A stretch of DNA of 64,000 nt from Pontibaca methylaminivorans (GCF_900156525.1 NZ_FTPS01000001.1:992001-1056000), one strand, 5' to 3'; numbered from the stretch's first letter, positions 9,946 to 20,191 are shown. Numbers and translations: made by a program. The notes: generated from the letters alone by a model not told the origin.

Positions 9946-11760
9946 TTATTCGGCGGCGATGCCATCCGTGAACTGAAGCCGGGCCAGACGCGCATAAAGC
10001 CCGCCCTGCGCGACCAGATCCTCATGCGTGCCGGTCGCGATGATGCGCCCGTTTTCGAGCACGACGATGCGGTCGGCCTTCTTCACGGTGGCAAGGCGGT
10101 GCGCGACGATCAGCGTGGTGCGGTCCGAACTCAGCCGGTCCACCGCCTGCTGCACGGCGCGTTCGCTTTCGGCGTCAAGCGCGCTCGTCGCCTCGTCAAG
10201 CAGCAGCACCGGCGCATTGCGCAGGATCGCGCGGGCGATGGCGATTCGCTGTTTCTGCCCGCCGGAAAGCATCACGCCGCGTTCGCCGACGTAGCTGTCA
10301 TAGCCCTGCGGCAGGGCCATGATGAAGTCATGGGCAGCGGCGGCGCGCGCGGCCGCCTCGACCTCGGCATCCGACGCGTCCGGCCGGCCGAAGCGGATAT
10401 TGTCGCGCGCGCTGGCGCCGAAGATCACCGGATCCTGCGGCACGAGCGCCATTTCGGAGCGGAAATCGCGCCGCGCCATCTGCCCGAGCGGCACCCCGTC
10501 CAGCAGGATCTCGCCCCGGTCGGGATCATAGAACCGCTGCAGAAGCTGGATGATCGTGGTCTTGCCGGCTCCCGAGGGCCCGACAAAGGCCACCGTTTCG
10601 CCGGGACGGATATCGAGGCTCACCCCGTCGAGCGCGGCGATTTCGGGGCGGGCCGGATAATGGAAGGCCACGTCGCGGAAGGCGATCTCGCCGCGCACCG
10701 GGCGCGGCAGCGCCACGGGCTGCGCCGGGTCGCGCACCGTGTCTTCGGCCTGCAGCAGTTCGACCAGGCGTTCGGTCGCCCCGGCAGCGCGTTGCAATTC
10801 GCCCCAGATCTCGGACAGTGTCCCGACCGATCCGGCCACCAGCACCGCATAGATCACGAACTGGACCAGCGCGCCTTCGGACATGCTGCCGCCGCGCACG
10901 TCGTTCGCCCCCATCCAGAGGATGCCGACGATCCCCGTAAAGACGAGAAAGATCACGATCACCGTCATCACCGCGCGGGTAAAGATGCGGCGGCGCGACA
11001 CGTCATAGGCGGTCTCGGTCATGGTGCCGAAATTCCGGCGGCTGACGGATTCGTGGGTGAAGGCCTGCACCGTCTGCGCCGCCATCAGCGCCTCGGACGC
11101 ATTGCCCGACGAGGTGGCGATCCAGTCCTGGTTCTCGCGGCTCAGCACCCGCAGGCGGCGCCCCATGGTCAGGATCGGCACGATCACCACCGGCACCAGC
11201 AGCAGCACGAGCCCCGTCAGCTTGGGCGAGGTCAGCAGCATGAGCCCGAGGCCGCCGATGAAAAGCAGCGCGTTGCGCAGCGCCAGCGAGATGGAGGACC
11301 CCAGCAGCGACTGGATCAGCGTCGTATCGGTGGTGATCCGGCTCAGCACTTCCCCGGTCATGATCTTTTCGAAGAATTCGGGGCTCATGCCGATCATGCG
11401 GTCGAACACCGCCTTGCGGATATCGGCCACCACCCGCTCGCCGAGCTTCGTGACCAGCGCATAGCGAAGCCCGGTCCCGATCGCCAGCAGCGCCGCGATC
11501 ACCAGCGCGACAAGGAAATAACGGTTGAGCAGCGCGGCATCATCGGTGCGGAAATTGTCCACCACCTCGCGCACGGCAAGCGGAAGCGCCAGCGACACCG
11601 CCGCTGTCAGCACCAGCGCCAGGGTGGCAAGGATCATCAGCGACCGATAGGGGCGCATGAAGGGCCACAGCGCCACGAAGTTGCTCATCCGGCGCGAGGT
11701 CGGCCGCTCCTTCGAGTTGCCGGCCGCAATGACATCGGCCTCTTGTCGAAAGCTCGCCAT
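9946..11760 (-). CDS. ABC exporter half-transporter (fused transmembrane and ATPase domains)
   Basis: A 604-residue protein. The six-helix type I exporter transmembrane domain occupies about residues 25-330. The nucleotide-binding domain has Walker A GPSGAGKTT, signature LSGGQKQR, Walker B LLLDEATSALD and the H-loop IVAHRL. It should work as a homodimer in the inner membrane; MsbA/lipid- or drug-type substrates are possible. The frame stays open 40 codons further upstream, but that segment runs toward the tRNA gene and lacks family similarity. The ATG at 11760 is therefore chosen. Confidence 0.88.
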   Translation of the reverse strand: MASFRQEADVIAAGNSKERPTSRRMSNFVALWPFMRPYRSLMILATLALVLTAAVSLALPLAVREVVDNFRTDDAALLNRYFLVALVIAALLAIGTGLRYALVTKLGERVVADIRKAVFDRMIGMSPEFFEKIMTGEVLSRITTDTTLIQSLLGSSISLALRNALLFIGGLGLMLLTSPKLTGLVLLLVPVVIVPILTMGRRLRVLSRENQDWIATSSGNASEALMAAQTVQAFTHESVSRRNFGTMTETAYDVSRRRIFTRAVMTVIVIFLVFTGIVGILWMGANDVRGGSMSEGALVQFVIYAVLVAGSVGTLSEIWGELQRAAGATERLVELLQAEDTVRDPAQPVALPRPVRGEIAFRDVAFHYPARPEIAALDGVSLDIRPGETVAFVGPSGAGKTTIIQLLQRFYDPDRGEILLDGVPLGQMARRDFRSEMALVPQDPVIFGASARDNIRFGRPDASDAEVEAAARAAAAHDFIMALPQGYDSYVGERGVMLSGGQKQRIAIARAILRNAPVLLLDEATSALDAESERAVQQAVDRLSSDRTTLIVAHRLATVKKADRIVVLENGRIIATGTHEDLVAQGGLYARLARLQFTDGIAAE

Positions 11761-11938
11761 CTGCTGAAGTCCTTCGCTGCCGCCAGGGATGTCGCCCTGA
11801 CGCCGCTTATTCGCAATGCAGCGCTGCGGGGTCAAGCGTCGCATTGCCACGCGGGGGGATGGGACCACCGCCGGCACCACACAGTCCCGTTACCCGCAAG
11901 CCCGTCACCGCCAAAGAAGCCCTGCTACCGGGAACGGC

Positions 11939-12012
11939 TGGAGCGGGCGACGGGAATCGAACCCGTATCATCAGCTTGGAAGGCTGAGGTCTTACCATTA
12001 CACAACGCCCGC
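11939..12012 (-). tRNA. tRNA-Gly (anticodon TCC)
   Basis: On the minus strand the 74-base sequence folds as a cloverleaf. The acceptor stem GCGGGCG pairs with CGCCCGC, the anticodon stem-loop CAGC-CTTCCAA-GCTG reads TCC, and the T-arm has GGTTCGATTCC. U73 is the discriminator base expected for glycine, and the 3' CCA is encoded (11939-11941). It stands alone between an ABC exporter gene and an oxidoreductase gene. Confidence 0.96.
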
Positions 12013-12136
12013 ATGCCGCGCATGAATAAGCGAGCATGCGGTCATGGTCAACATCCCGTAACGTCCGCAGGAAGCGGTTGCACGAGGGGCGGCGCGGATG
12101 CAGGCTGTATGGCGGGCACCCTGCAGGACCGGACGG

Positions 12137-13297
12137 ATGACGGAAAGCCCCGACACCGAAGACCACGACATCATCGTCGTCGGCGCCGGCATGGCCGGGG
12201 CCTCGGTCGCGGCCGAGCTTGCCGATGCCGGGCTGCGCGTCGCCCTGCTCGAGCGTGAAAGCCAGCCGGGCTATCATTCGACCGGGCGTTCCGCCGCGCT
12301 GTACAGCCAGACTTACGGGCCGCCGCTGATCCGGGCGCTGAGCCGGGCGTCCTCCGCCTGGCTGCACGAGCCGCGGCCCGGAGCGGCCCCGGCGCCGTTC
12401 CTTCATCCCCGCGACGTGATCTATATCGCCCGCGCGGACCAGACCGGGGCGCTTGATGCGCTGCGGCGCGCCCTCGGCCCCGCGGTCGCGCCCATGGCGG
12501 TGGCGGACCTTGAATCCCGGGTGCCGCTGCTGCGCCCGGGCCACGTGGCCGCGGCGCTGGCCGAGGCATCGGCCGCCGACATCGACGTTCACGCGCTGCA
12601 TCAGTTCTATCTGCGCCGCTTTCGGGCCGCCGGGGGCACCCTGCACGGCAATGCCGGGGTGCTCGGCCTTGCGCGCCACAGCGGGCGCTGGCGGGCCGAC
12701 ACCCCGCGCGGCGCGTTTTCGGCGCCGGTCGTCGTGAATGCCGCGGGCGCCTGGGCCGATGAACTGGCCGCCCTGGCCGGTGTGCGGCGGATCGGGCTCA
12801 CCCCCCGGCGCCGCACGGCGGTTCTGGTCGAGCCGCCCCGCGGCTGCGACGTCTCCGGCTGGCCCATGATCATCGACGCCGAAGAGCAGTTCTATACCAA
12901 GCCCGAGGCCGGGCAGCTGCTGATCTCTCCCGCCGACGAAACGCCGTGCCCGCCCTGCGACGCCCAGCCCGAAGAGCTGGACGTGGCCATCGCGATCGAC
13001 CGTTTCCAGGCGGCCTTTGCCATGGATCTGCGCCGGATCGAACATAAATGGGCCGGCCTGCGCAGCTTTGTGACCGACGGCGAACCGGTCGCCGGCTATG
13101 CGCCCGACTCGGAGGGGTTCTTCTGGCTGGCCGGACAGGGCGGTTATGGCATCCAGTCGGCCCCGGCCCTGGCCCGCAGTGCGGCGGCGCTGATCCGGCA
13201 CCGGCCCCTGCCCGGCGACGTGCTTGACGAAGGCGCAAGCGTGGCCGCCCTGTCGCCCGCCCGCCCATCGCTCGCCGGCGGGGACGGGCCGGGGTGA
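12137..13297 (+). CDS. FAD-dependent oxidoreductase, DadA/glycine-oxidase type
   Basis: A 386-residue flavoprotein. The N-terminal dinucleotide-binding fold has VVGAGMAGASVAAELA near residue 15 and the acidic end of the second strand (LLERE). A second conserved site is VVNAAGAWADELA near residue 210, and a C-terminal FAD-binding segment is GFFWLAGQGGYGIQSAPA. This is the DAO fold shared by D-amino acid dehydrogenases and sarcosine/glycine oxidases, which oxidise a C-N bond. The substrate is unknown. The ATG at 12137 is preferred to an upstream in-frame ATG at 12098. Confidence 0.85.
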   Translation: MTESPDTEDHDIIVVGAGMAGASVAAELADAGLRVALLERESQPGYHSTGRSAALYSQTYGPPLIRALSRASSAWLHEPRPGAAPAPFLHPRDVIYIARADQTGALDALRRALGPAVAPMAVADLESRVPLLRPGHVAAALAEASAADIDVHALHQFYLRRFRAAGGTLHGNAGVLGLARHSGRWRADTPRGAFSAPVVVNAAGAWADELAALAGVRRIGLTPRRRTAVLVEPPRGCDVSGWPMIIDAEEQFYTKPEAGQLLISPADETPCPPCDAQPEELDVAIAIDRFQAAFAMDLRRIEHKWAGLRSFVTDGEPVAGYAPDSEGFFWLAGQGGYGIQSAPALARSAAALIRHRPLPGDVLDEGASVAALSPARPSLAGGDGPG

Positions 13298-13382
13298 CGG
13301 ACTCCGCTTCCCTCTCGCAAGCCCCGGACAGGCGCGCTATAGGCAGGGGAGAAACGCCCCGGAACAGACAGACGGTTGCTTC

Positions 13383-14096
13383 ATGTCCCAGTTGTCGCCC
13401 CAATATCAGGAAATCGCGCGCTCCTCGCTGCTGCTGCGCAGCCTGCCGGCCGAACTGACCGAGGAACTTCTCGGGCAGGCCGCGTTCCGCACCGCCGAGC
13501 GGGGCGAGACCCTGTTCCTGCAAAGCGAGACCGCACAGACGATTCACGTCGTCCTGGACGGCTGGATCAAGCTTTACCGGATCGCCTCGAACGGGAACGA
13601 AGCGGTGGTGAACGTGTTCACCCGCGGCTCGAGCTTTGGCGAGGCGGTGGCGCTGCGGAACATGGAATATCCCGTCTCGGCCGAGGCGGTCACCGATTGC
13701 GCCCTGCTGCAGATCCCCTCGGCGGGATTCGTCTCGATGATGAAGCAGAACCCCGAAATGGCGGTGTCGATCGTGGCTTCGACCTTTCAGCACCTGCATG
13801 CGCTCGTGTCGCAGATCGAACAGATCAAGGCCCAGACCGGCGCACAGCGGGTTGCGGAATTCCTGCTCGACCTCTGCAGCGCGCCAAGCGGAAGCTGCGT
13901 CGTCACCCTGCCCTATGACAAGGTGCTGATCGCCGGGCGTCTCGGGATGAAGCCCGAAAGCCTGTCGCGCGCCTTTGCCCGGCTGCGCAACTCCGGCGTG
14001 CGCATCGCCCGCAATCACGCGCTGATCGAGGATGTGGAGCGGCTGCGCGATTACGCCGAAGAGGATTCGGCCGCACCCTGGAACCGCGCGCTGTGA
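13383..14096 (+). CDS. Crp/Fnr-family transcriptional regulator, Dnr/NnrR-like
   Basis: A 237-residue regulator. A cyclic-nucleotide-binding-like beta-barrel (about residues 25-120, RGETLFLQSETAQTIHVVLDG) is followed by the long dimer helix and a winged helix-turn-helix. The recognition helix MKPESLSRAFARLR has the E-S-SR pattern that reads TTGA half-sites. The N-terminal cysteine cluster of oxygen-sensing FNR is absent, which fits the NO-sensing Dnr/NnrR groups. It lies just beyond the end of the nor operon and overlaps the DUF4202 gene. Two TTGAC-N4-GT(C/T)AA boxes in this island are its likely targets. Subfamily placement is inferred. Confidence 0.85.
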   Translation: MSQLSPQYQEIARSSLLLRSLPAELTEELLGQAAFRTAERGETLFLQSETAQTIHVVLDGWIKLYRIASNGNEAVVNVFTRGSSFGEAVALRNMEYPVSAEAVTDCALLQIPSAGFVSMMKQNPEMAVSIVASTFQHLHALVSQIEQIKAQTGAQRVAEFLLDLCSAPSGSCVVTLPYDKVLIAGRLGMKPESLSRAFARLRNSGVRIARNHALIEDVERLRDYAEEDSAAPWNRAL

Positions 14097-14653
14097 GCCG
14101 CCTCGACGCCGTGCTTGCGGCCATCGACGCCGCCAATGCCGCCGACCCGGACCGTTCAGAAGGCGAACCGGCCGCGCGGCTTTACGGGCTCCGCATGAGC
14201 GATGAACTGTCCCGGCTTTATCCCGGCGCCGGCGAAACCCTGCGGATCGCAGCGCGCGGCCAGCATATAGAACGCTGGGTGCTTGCCCGTGCCGATTATC
14301 CCGAAGGGCGCACGGGTTACCTCACATGGCGGCGCGACCTTGCCCGGCACCACGCGAATCGGGTGGGCGAGATCATGCGCGCCCATGACTATGACGAGGA
14401 CGCGATCCATGCGGCCGGGCGGATGCTGCGCAAGGAGGGGATCAAGCGCGACCCCGATGTGCAGGCGCTGGAAGATACCGCCTGTTTCGTGTTCCTGCGC
14501 CATTATTTCGCGCCGTTTTCAACGACCCAGACGCCGGACAAGCTGCGCACCATCGTCGAACGCACCGCGCGCAAGATGTCGGAACCGGCCCGCGCCCGGG
14601 TGCTTGCGGAATTCGACCTGCCAGAAGACCTCGCCGCCGGCTTCCGGGTGTGA
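14093..14653 (+). CDS. DUF4202 protein, coupled to the Crp/Fnr regulator
   Basis: A 186-residue soluble, apparently all-helical protein of the DUF4202 family. The GTG start overlaps the regulator's stop (GTGA), so the two are translated as a pair. Conserved-looking polar positions cluster in three helices: GQHIERW (around residue 57), RRDLARHHANRV (around residue 80) and EDTACFVFLRHYF (around residue 125). The pattern recalls metal-binding HD-like helical proteins. No signal peptide or membrane segment is seen. It is convergent with norF. The function is unknown; position suggests a part in NO or nitrite metabolism. Confidence 0.8.
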   Translation: MSRLDAVLAAIDAANAADPDRSEGEPAARLYGLRMSDELSRLYPGAGETLRIAARGQHIERWVLARADYPEGRTGYLTWRRDLARHHANRVGEIMRAHDYDEDAIHAAGRMLRKEGIKRDPDVQALEDTACFVFLRHYFAPFSTTQTPDKLRTIVERTARKMSEPARARVLAEFDLPEDLAAGFRV

Positions 14654-14663
14654 TTGCGTCCGG

Positions 14664-14954
14664 TCAGAGCATGACCGGAACAAGGTAAAGCCCAAGGAAC
14701 AGCAGGCAGGACAGGGCCAGCCCGATGTTGAATCCGCGCGCCCAGAACGGCGCCTGCGCCAGCCCGAGATAGCGTTGCAGGATGATGCGCGCCTTGAGCC
14801 AGGCCAGGGTAAGGATCGCGACGCCGGCCGCGGCCTTCCAGTCGGGCGCGATGCCCCGGAGCGACAGCAGCGTCGAGCCGGCGCTGAACACCAGCAGGAC
14901 GATCCAGGCCCGCAGCAGAAGCGCCGGTTGGCTCATCGCGCTCTTTCCGCTCAT
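14664..14954 (-). CDS. norF: NorF, small membrane protein of the nitric oxide reductase cluster
   Basis: A 96-residue protein with about three hydrophobic helices, resembling cytochrome c oxidase subunit IV-type proteins. It sits at the end of norCBQDE as in Paracoccus, where NorF supports activity of the reductase without being part of the purified enzyme. The ATG at 14954 is preceded by AAGGAAAGAGGG; an internal ATG at 14936 is the alternative. An 8-bp stem with a 5-nt loop (14659-14679) spans the stop codon between the convergent norF and DUF4202 genes. Confidence 0.82.
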   Translation of the reverse strand: MSGKSAMSQPALLLRAWIVLLVFSAGSTLLSLRGIAPDWKAAAGVAILTLAWLKARIILQRYLGLAQAPFWARGFNIGLALSCLLFLGLYLVPVML

Positions 14955-14979
14955 CGCCCGCCCTCTTTCCTTGCACCGT

Positions 14980-15528
14980 TCATTGCAGCAGATAGACCAC
15001 CGGGAACAGGATCACCCAGACCAGATCGACCATATGCCAGAACATGGCGCCGGCCTCGATGTTGCGGGTGTCGTCGCGCCAGGCCACGAGCAGCAGAAGC
15101 AGAATCCCCGCCGCCACATGGGCCGCATGGAACCCGGTCAGCATGTAATAGAACGTGAAGAACGGGTGGGTTTCCCAGTTGATCCCGGCCTGCGCCTTTT
15201 CGACATATTCCGCGATCTTGATCGCCATGAACACGACGCCGAGCAGCGCCGCGCCAAGCAGCGCGAGGCGGGCGCGCAGGCGCTGGCTGTTCTCGCGCCA
15301 CCAGAGCGCCATCGCCGCAAGGAATCCGCTGCTGACCAGCACCGCCGTGTTCACCGCAGCCGCGGTGCGGTTCAGTTCGTTCTGCGCCGCAAGAAATCCT
15401 TCCGGGTCGCCGATGCGCAGCGACAGGAACACCGCAAGCCCGGCGCCGAACACCAGCAGTTCGCTCACGATCAGAACCCACATCAGGAGTTCACCGGGAA
15501 GTTCGTCGAAGGCGGACGTGTCGCTCAT
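14980..15528 (-). CDS. norE: NorE, cytochrome c oxidase subunit III-like protein
   Basis: A 182-residue inner-membrane protein with five predicted helices. It is related to heme-copper oxidase subunit III (FHAAHVAAGILLLLLVAW near residue 130, then FWHMVDLVWVILFPVVYLL). NorE is not essential for cNOR catalysis but helps accumulation or stability. Its ATG overlaps the norD stop (ATGA), so it is coupled to norD; norF follows after 25 bp. Confidence 0.92.
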   Translation of the reverse strand: MSDTSAFDELPGELLMWVLIVSELLVFGAGLAVFLSLRIGDPEGFLAAQNELNRTAAAVNTAVLVSSGFLAAMALWWRENSQRLRARLALLGAALLGVVFMAIKIAEYVEKAQAGINWETHPFFTFYYMLTGFHAAHVAAGILLLLLVAWRDDTRNIEAGAMFWHMVDLVWVILFPVVYLLQ

Positions 15529-17483
15529 GCCCCCACCAGTTCGCGATAAATCTGCGGCAGCGCCACGGTCAGCTTGTCCGGATGCGGGATGACCTGAAAG
15601 GCGCCGCGCCCGAACAAGCGGGGGAACCAGCTTTTCGAATGGCGGTCGATCGTGACCCCGAACACCGCGTGACCCATCCGGCGCGCCTCGCGCACCGCCA
15701 TGGCGGTATCCTCGATCCCGTGGCGGCCCTCGTAATGGTCAAGGTCGTTCGGCTTGCCATCGGTGATGACAAGCAGCAGGCGCCGCTTCTTGCCCTGCTG
15801 CGCGAGCCCGGCCGAAGCATGGCGGATCGCGGCGCCGAGCCTGGTGTAGAACCCGGGGCGCAGGGCGCCGATGCGATCCTCGACAAGGCTGGTCATGGGC
15901 TCGCCGTAATCCTTGCAGGTCTGGATATAGACGCGGTCACGCTTGAGCGAGGAAAAGGCATGGATCGCAAAATCGTCGCCGCAGGCATCAAGCCCCCAGG
16001 CGAGTGCCGCGAGCGCCTCGCGTTCGATGTCGATCACCGCGCGCCCCGTGACCGCGCTTTCGGTCGAGCGTGATATGTCGAGCAGGATCGACACCGCCAG
16101 ATCGCGCGCCTGCGGCTGGCTCTGCCGCCAGATGCGGTTGCTGGCGCTGCCGTTGGCGCGGATATCGACCTGCGCGCGCACCAGCGCCTCCATGTCGAGC
16201 TCCTCGCCGTCAAGGCAGGCCGGAACGATCACGCGCCCCGGGCGAAGCGCCTCGAACTGGCGCCTGACCTGCCGGATGCGGCGCAGGGCCGCCGGATCCT
16301 CGCGGAACGAGGGGATGTCCTCGCCCGGCTCGACCATGGTGGAAAGCACGCGCACGTGATCCGGGAGGTAGCTCCCGGCACGGGCGTCCCATTCGGGATA
16401 GGTGCTGACCCCGGCGAGGCGTTCGCGGTCCACGTCCTCGGGCGCGAGGTCGAGATGCAGCTTGAGCCGCGTCGCCGGCGCCTTGGAGATCTGGCCAAGC
16501 CCGATCTCGTCGTGATCATCCACCGCCTTGCGGGCGCTGTCGTCCTCGTCATCCTCGATGCGGCGGTTCAGGTTCAGGAATTCGGCCCAGCTCAGCATTC
16601 CCTCGAAGACATGGAGGATCAGGCTGTCGCGGCGGTCGGCCTGATCGGCCTTGCGGCGGCGGGCCCGCACCATGCGGGCATCCTCGGCGCCGCTCTCTTC
16701 GGGCGGGCCCTCGGTGTCGCGGCTCTCGACCGCATCGGGTGCGCTGAAGGTGAGCGCGCGCAGATCGGGCCAGAGCGGAACCGGCAGGAACGGGCGGTAA
16801 TCGCGCGGCGCGACCAGTGCCGCAAGGTCGGCGCGGGCAAGCCCTTCGGCCGCCGCGGAAAGCGGCGCCGGATCGCCCAGCGCATGGCGCACCAGCCGCT
16901 CGACCAGCGCTTCCTGTCCCGAAAGACGGGCGGTCCGGCGGAAATGCAGCAGCGCCGCGCAGAGCGTCTCGTAAAGCCCGGCAAGACCGGGCGCGGATTC
17001 GAGTGTCGCCGCCACCATCGCCTGCGCGCGGCGCAGCATGGCCAGATCGGCGCGCAGCGGGTCGCGCTCGGCAAGGATCGCCGGGTCTTCGGCCGGGGCG
17101 TGGGCCGCCGCCGCCGTCAGCCAGAGATAAAGCGCGCCATTCGCCTCGCGCGTCGGAAACACGGCGAGCTTCTGCGGCAGGCGCAGCACCTCGCCGTCGA
17201 AACTGGCGCGCGGCAGGGTCTCGGCATCGGCCACCAGCCGACGGCGCCAGGACAGGCGGTGATGGCTGGTTTCGCCGCCGGTGCCGCGGATCTCGACCGC
17301 GTGGGCGCCGCCGAGACCGCGGAAAAACACTGCCAGCCGCCCCGCGATCTCGGAGAGATCGACGCTGGCCCCTTCATGCGCCTGTGGCGCACCGAGACGG
17401 CTGGCAAATTCGTGCCAGAGTTTCCCGACGGTTTCCTCGGGTTCCCATGGCTCGAATTCGATCCTGCCCATGCCGTGCCTCAC
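15525..17483 (-). CDS. norD: NorD, von Willebrand factor A-domain protein for NO reductase activation
   Basis: A 652-residue cytoplasmic protein. The C-terminal VWA domain carries a MIDAS motif DISRS (about residue 475) and [18 protein letters not shown] further on. An acidic, charged linker ([22 protein letters not shown]) precedes it. NorD works with the AAA ATPase NorQ to insert the non-heme iron of NorB. Its start overlaps the norQ stop (ATGA), and its stop overlaps norE. Length fits the Paracoccus protein. Confidence 0.95.
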   Translation of the reverse strand: MRHGMGRIEFEPWEPEETVGKLWHEFASRLGAPQAHEGASVDLSEIAGRLAVFFRGLGGAHAVEIRGTGGETSHHRLSWRRRLVADAETLPRASFDGEVLRLPQKLAVFPTREANGALYLWLTAAAAHAPAEDPAILAERDPLRADLAMLRRAQAMVAATLESAPGLAGLYETLCAALLHFRRTARLSGQEALVERLVRHALGDPAPLSAAAEGLARADLAALVAPRDYRPFLPVPLWPDLRALTFSAPDAVESRDTEGPPEESGAEDARMVRARRRKADQADRRDSLILHVFEGMLSWAEFLNLNRRIEDDEDDSARKAVDDHDEIGLGQISKAPATRLKLHLDLAPEDVDRERLAGVSTYPEWDARAGSYLPDHVRVLSTMVEPGEDIPSFREDPAALRRIRQVRRQFEALRPGRVIVPACLDGEELDMEALVRAQVDIRANGSASNRIWRQSQPQARDLAVSILLDISRSTESAVTGRAVIDIEREALAALAWGLDACGDDFAIHAFSSLKRDRVYIQTCKDYGEPMTSLVEDRIGALRPGFYTRLGAAIRHASAGLAQQGKKRRLLLVITDGKPNDLDHYEGRHGIEDTAMAVREARRMGHAVFGVTIDRHSKSWFPRLFGRGAFQVIPHPDKLTVALPQIYRELVGA

Positions 17484-18292
17484 CCGAAGACGGCAGTGAC
17501 AAGATCAAGGAGCCCGCGTTTCACATCCGCATCGTCGGTCAGCGGTTCGATCATCGCCGCCTCGACCGCGCGGTCGACCTTCATGCCCTGGGCGATCAGC
17601 GTCGCCGCATAGACGATGAGCCGGGTCGAGACACCCTCTTCCAGATCCTGCCCCTTGAGCGCGCGCAGCTTGCCGCCAAGCCGCACCAGCGGCCGGACCC
17701 GCTCGGCATCGAGGCCGCTTTCGCGGGCGACGATCTCGACCTCGGCCTCGGGCGGCGGAAAGTCGAATTCGAGCGCAAGGAACCGCTGCCGGGTCGATGG
17801 CTTCAGGGTTTTCAGGATATTCTGGTAACCGGGGTTGTAAGAGGCCACCAGCATGAAGCCCGGCGCCGCCTCGATCTCTTCTCCGGTGCGGTCGATCGGC
17901 AGGATCCGGCGGTCGTCGGTCAAGGGGTGCAGGACGACGGTCACGTCCTTGCGGGCCTCGACCACCTCGTCGAGATAGCAGACCGCGCCTTCGCGCACCG
18001 CGCGGGTCAATGGGCCGTCGACCCAGACCGTCTCGCCGCCCTTGAGCAGGTAGCGCCCGATCAGATCGGCCGCGGTCAGGTCGTCATGGCAGGCCACCGT
18101 ATAGAGCGGCCGGCCGAGCCGCGCCGCCATATGGGCGACGAACCGTGTCTTGCCGCAGCCGGTCGGCCCCTTGAGCAGCACCGGCAGGTCATTGGCGGCG
18201 GCGGCCTCGAACAGGGCGATCTCGTCGCCCTGCTCGATGTAGAAGGGGGCGGCTGCCGCCCCCTCCTTGGCTATCGTGGCGGAGCGGTTCAT
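17480..18292 (-). CDS. norQ: NorQ, MoxR-type AAA+ ATPase
   Basis: A 270-residue AAA+ chaperone with Walker A GPTGCGKT at residues 42-49, Walker [11 protein letters not shown] around residue 105 and sensor region [11 protein letters not shown]. Together with NorD it forms the metal-insertion machine for the FeB site of NO reductase. It overlaps norB upstream and norD downstream by four bases on each side, the standard norCBQD arrangement. Confidence 0.96.
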   Translation of the reverse strand: MNRSATIAKEGAAAAPFYIEQGDEIALFEAAAANDLPVLLKGPTGCGKTRFVAHMAARLGRPLYTVACHDDLTAADLIGRYLLKGGETVWVDGPLTRAVREGAVCYLDEVVEARKDVTVVLHPLTDDRRILPIDRTGEEIEAAPGFMLVASYNPGYQNILKTLKPSTRQRFLALEFDFPPPEAEVEIVARESGLDAERVRPLVRLGGKLRALKGQDLEEGVSTRLIVYAATLIAQGMKVDRAVEAAMIEPLTDDADVKRGLLDLVTAVFG

Positions 18293-19653
18293 TCGGCGGC
18301 CACCGATGCGTCATGCGAGATGATCTCGCGCCGCGGAAGCAGCACGGCATAGAGATACATCAGCACCCCGAGCAGCACCGCGACGCCGGACCCGAAACGC
18401 ATCCAGTAGAACACGCCGAGCGCATCCTGCACATCCATGTAGTAGTCGCCGATCACCCGCTGCATGTGGGTTTGGACCGTGCCGGCGAAGGTCAGGGTAA
18501 AGGTCATGAAGGCCATGCCCCCCGCCATCAGCCAGAAGGACGCCATGCTGAGCACCTGGTTATAGGGCTCGCGGTTGCGCAGGAGCGGCATCGCATAGGC
18601 GATCATCGCCAGGTTCAGGCAGACATAGGCGCCGAAGAACGACAGGTGCCCGTGCGCGGCGGTGATCTGCGTGCCGTGGGTATAATAGTTCACCCCGTGC
18701 AGCGTGTGCATGAAGCCCCAGACGCCGGCACCGAAGAAGGCGAGCACGGTGCAGCCGAGGCTCCACAGCAGCGCGGCCTGGTTCGGATGCTCGCGCCGTC
18801 CCTTCCACACCATGATGAAGGCAAAGGACATCATGGCGAAGAACGGCACCACCTCGAACACCGAAAAGAGCGAACCGACCCATTTCCAGTAACCCGGCGC
18901 ACCGATCCAGAAATAATGGTGCCCGGTGCCGAGAAGCCCCGAAAACAGCGCGGTGGCGATGATGACGTAAAGCCATTTCTCGACGATCTCGCGGTCGACG
19001 CCGGTGAGCTTGAGCATCAGGAACGCGAGGATCGAGGCCATCACCAGTTCCCAGACGCCCTCCACCCAGAGGTGCACGACATACCACCAGTAAAGCTTGT
19101 CCAGCGACAGGTTCGCCGGGTTGTAGAAGGCGAACAGGAACAGCAGCGCCAGCGCCCAGAGTCCGATCAGCAAGACGTTGGTGATCGCGGTCTTGCGCCC
19201 CTGCAGCACAGTCATGGTGATGTTGTAAAGGAATATGAGCGCCCCGACCACGATGCCGATCTTGACCCAGGTGGGCTGTTCGAGGAACTCGCGCCCCTGC
19301 ATGCCAAGCAGCCAGTGCCCGTGGAACAGGTCGAACACATAGGTCACGACCGCCCCGAGCGTGCCCACCACGAAGATGATGAGCTGCAGATAGGCCAGCA
19401 TGGGCGAATGGATCTCGCGCTCGGCCTCCTCGGGGATCAGGAAATAGGCGGCGCCGAAGAACCCGAGCAGCAGCCAGATGATCAGCGCATTGGTGTGGAC
19501 CATGCGAATGATGTTGAACGGCGCAAGCTCGGACAGCGTGTTGGGCATCACATAGACCCAGCCGGCCAGCAGCCCGATGAGGACCTGCACCGCGAACAAT
19601 GCCAGCGCGACCCCGAAATAGGAAAGCGCGATTTTCTGTGTCTGGTATTTCAT
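18289..19653 (-). CDS. norB: NorB, nitric oxide reductase large subunit
   Basis: A 454-residue inner-membrane protein of about 12 helices, the catalytic subunit of cytochrome-c-dependent NO reductase (2 NO + 2 e- + 2 H+ to N2O + H2O). Conserved histidine-bearing helices include [20 protein letters not shown] (near residue 52) and [13 protein letters not shown], with the heme b/b3-FeB ligand region [12 protein letters not shown]. It lacks a K- or D-channel, as is typical for cNOR. It follows norC by 21 bp and overlaps norQ. Confidence 0.97.
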   Translation of the reverse strand: MKYQTQKIALSYFGVALALFAVQVLIGLLAGWVYVMPNTLSELAPFNIIRMVHTNALIIWLLLGFFGAAYFLIPEEAEREIHSPMLAYLQLIIFVVGTLGAVVTYVFDLFHGHWLLGMQGREFLEQPTWVKIGIVVGALIFLYNITMTVLQGRKTAITNVLLIGLWALALLFLFAFYNPANLSLDKLYWWYVVHLWVEGVWELVMASILAFLMLKLTGVDREIVEKWLYVIIATALFSGLLGTGHHYFWIGAPGYWKWVGSLFSVFEVVPFFAMMSFAFIMVWKGRREHPNQAALLWSLGCTVLAFFGAGVWGFMHTLHGVNYYTHGTQITAAHGHLSFFGAYVCLNLAMIAYAMPLLRNREPYNQVLSMASFWLMAGGMAFMTFTLTFAGTVQTHMQRVIGDYYMDVQDALGVFYWMRFGSGVAVLLGVLMYLYAVLLPRREIISHDASVAAE

Positions 19654-19674
19654 CTCTCTGTCATCCTCTCCGGC

Positions 19675-20127
19675 TCAGCCGGCCTCGTTGGGCGGCCAGC
19701 CCTGGGCATCGGTCCTGTTGACCCACAGCAGGAAATCCGAAAGGCCGCGGTATTCCTCGTCCGTCAGGTCGAAATAGGGCATCTGGCGCCGCCCCTCGAT
19801 GCCGGTCGGCATGGCTTCCATCCAGCCCTTGAGAACCTCGAAGGCGGCATCGGGATCGTCCTCGATACCCCAGCGGGCCATGACGTTCATGAGCTCCGGG
19901 GCGTAATAGGCGCCCTCTCCCATGATCGTGTGACAGTTGACGCAGGCGTTGCGCTCCCACACATGCTTGCCGAGGACGACGCTTTCGGTCAGCCCCTCGT
20001 GGTCGGTGGACGTATTGACCATATAGCTGTGCGTATGCGCGGTCAGCCCGATGAAGATGACGATGAAAAACAACGAGCCGCCGAAAAAGATGTTCCGGGC
20101 CATGCTCTTTGTCATGACTTCGCGCAT
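19675..20127 (-). CDS. norC: NorC, nitric oxide reductase cytochrome c subunit
   Basis: A 150-residue membrane-anchored c-type cytochrome. The N-terminal anchor helix is at residues 13-30. The heme motif CVNCH follows WERNA, and the Met ligand lies in RRQMPYF. It receives electrons from periplasmic cytochromes and passes them to NorB. The start MREVMTKSMARN aligns with the Paracoccus N-terminus and is preceded by AAAGGAGAGCGC; longer in-frame starts would run into the promoter box. It is the first gene of the nor operon. Confidence 0.96.
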   Translation of the reverse strand: MREVMTKSMARNIFFGGSLFFIVIFIGLTAHTHSYMVNTSTDHEGLTESVVLGKHVWERNACVNCHTIMGEGAYYAPELMNVMARWGIEDDPDAAFEVLKGWMEAMPTGIEGRRQMPYFDLTDEEYRGLSDFLLWVNRTDAQGWPPNEAG

Positions 20128-20191
20128 TGCGCTCTCCTTTGCGCTGCGTTGCAGATAGTATCGTGAATGCGTCATGAGCGTTCCGCCTGCC

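Noticed and set aside
11939-12012. The tRNA-Gly gene as an integration site for a mobile element.
   Set aside because: No integrase, no repeated tRNA 3' end and no change in composition were seen around it.
9760-12258. An 832-codon plus-strand frame across the ABC exporter and the tRNA.
   Set aside because: It runs opposite a well-conserved exporter and through a tRNA gene, with no family motif.
14659-14679. Stem between norF and the DUF4202 gene as a bidirectional terminator.
   Set aside because: An 8-bp stem is present but neither side has a T-run, so it is noted only under norF.
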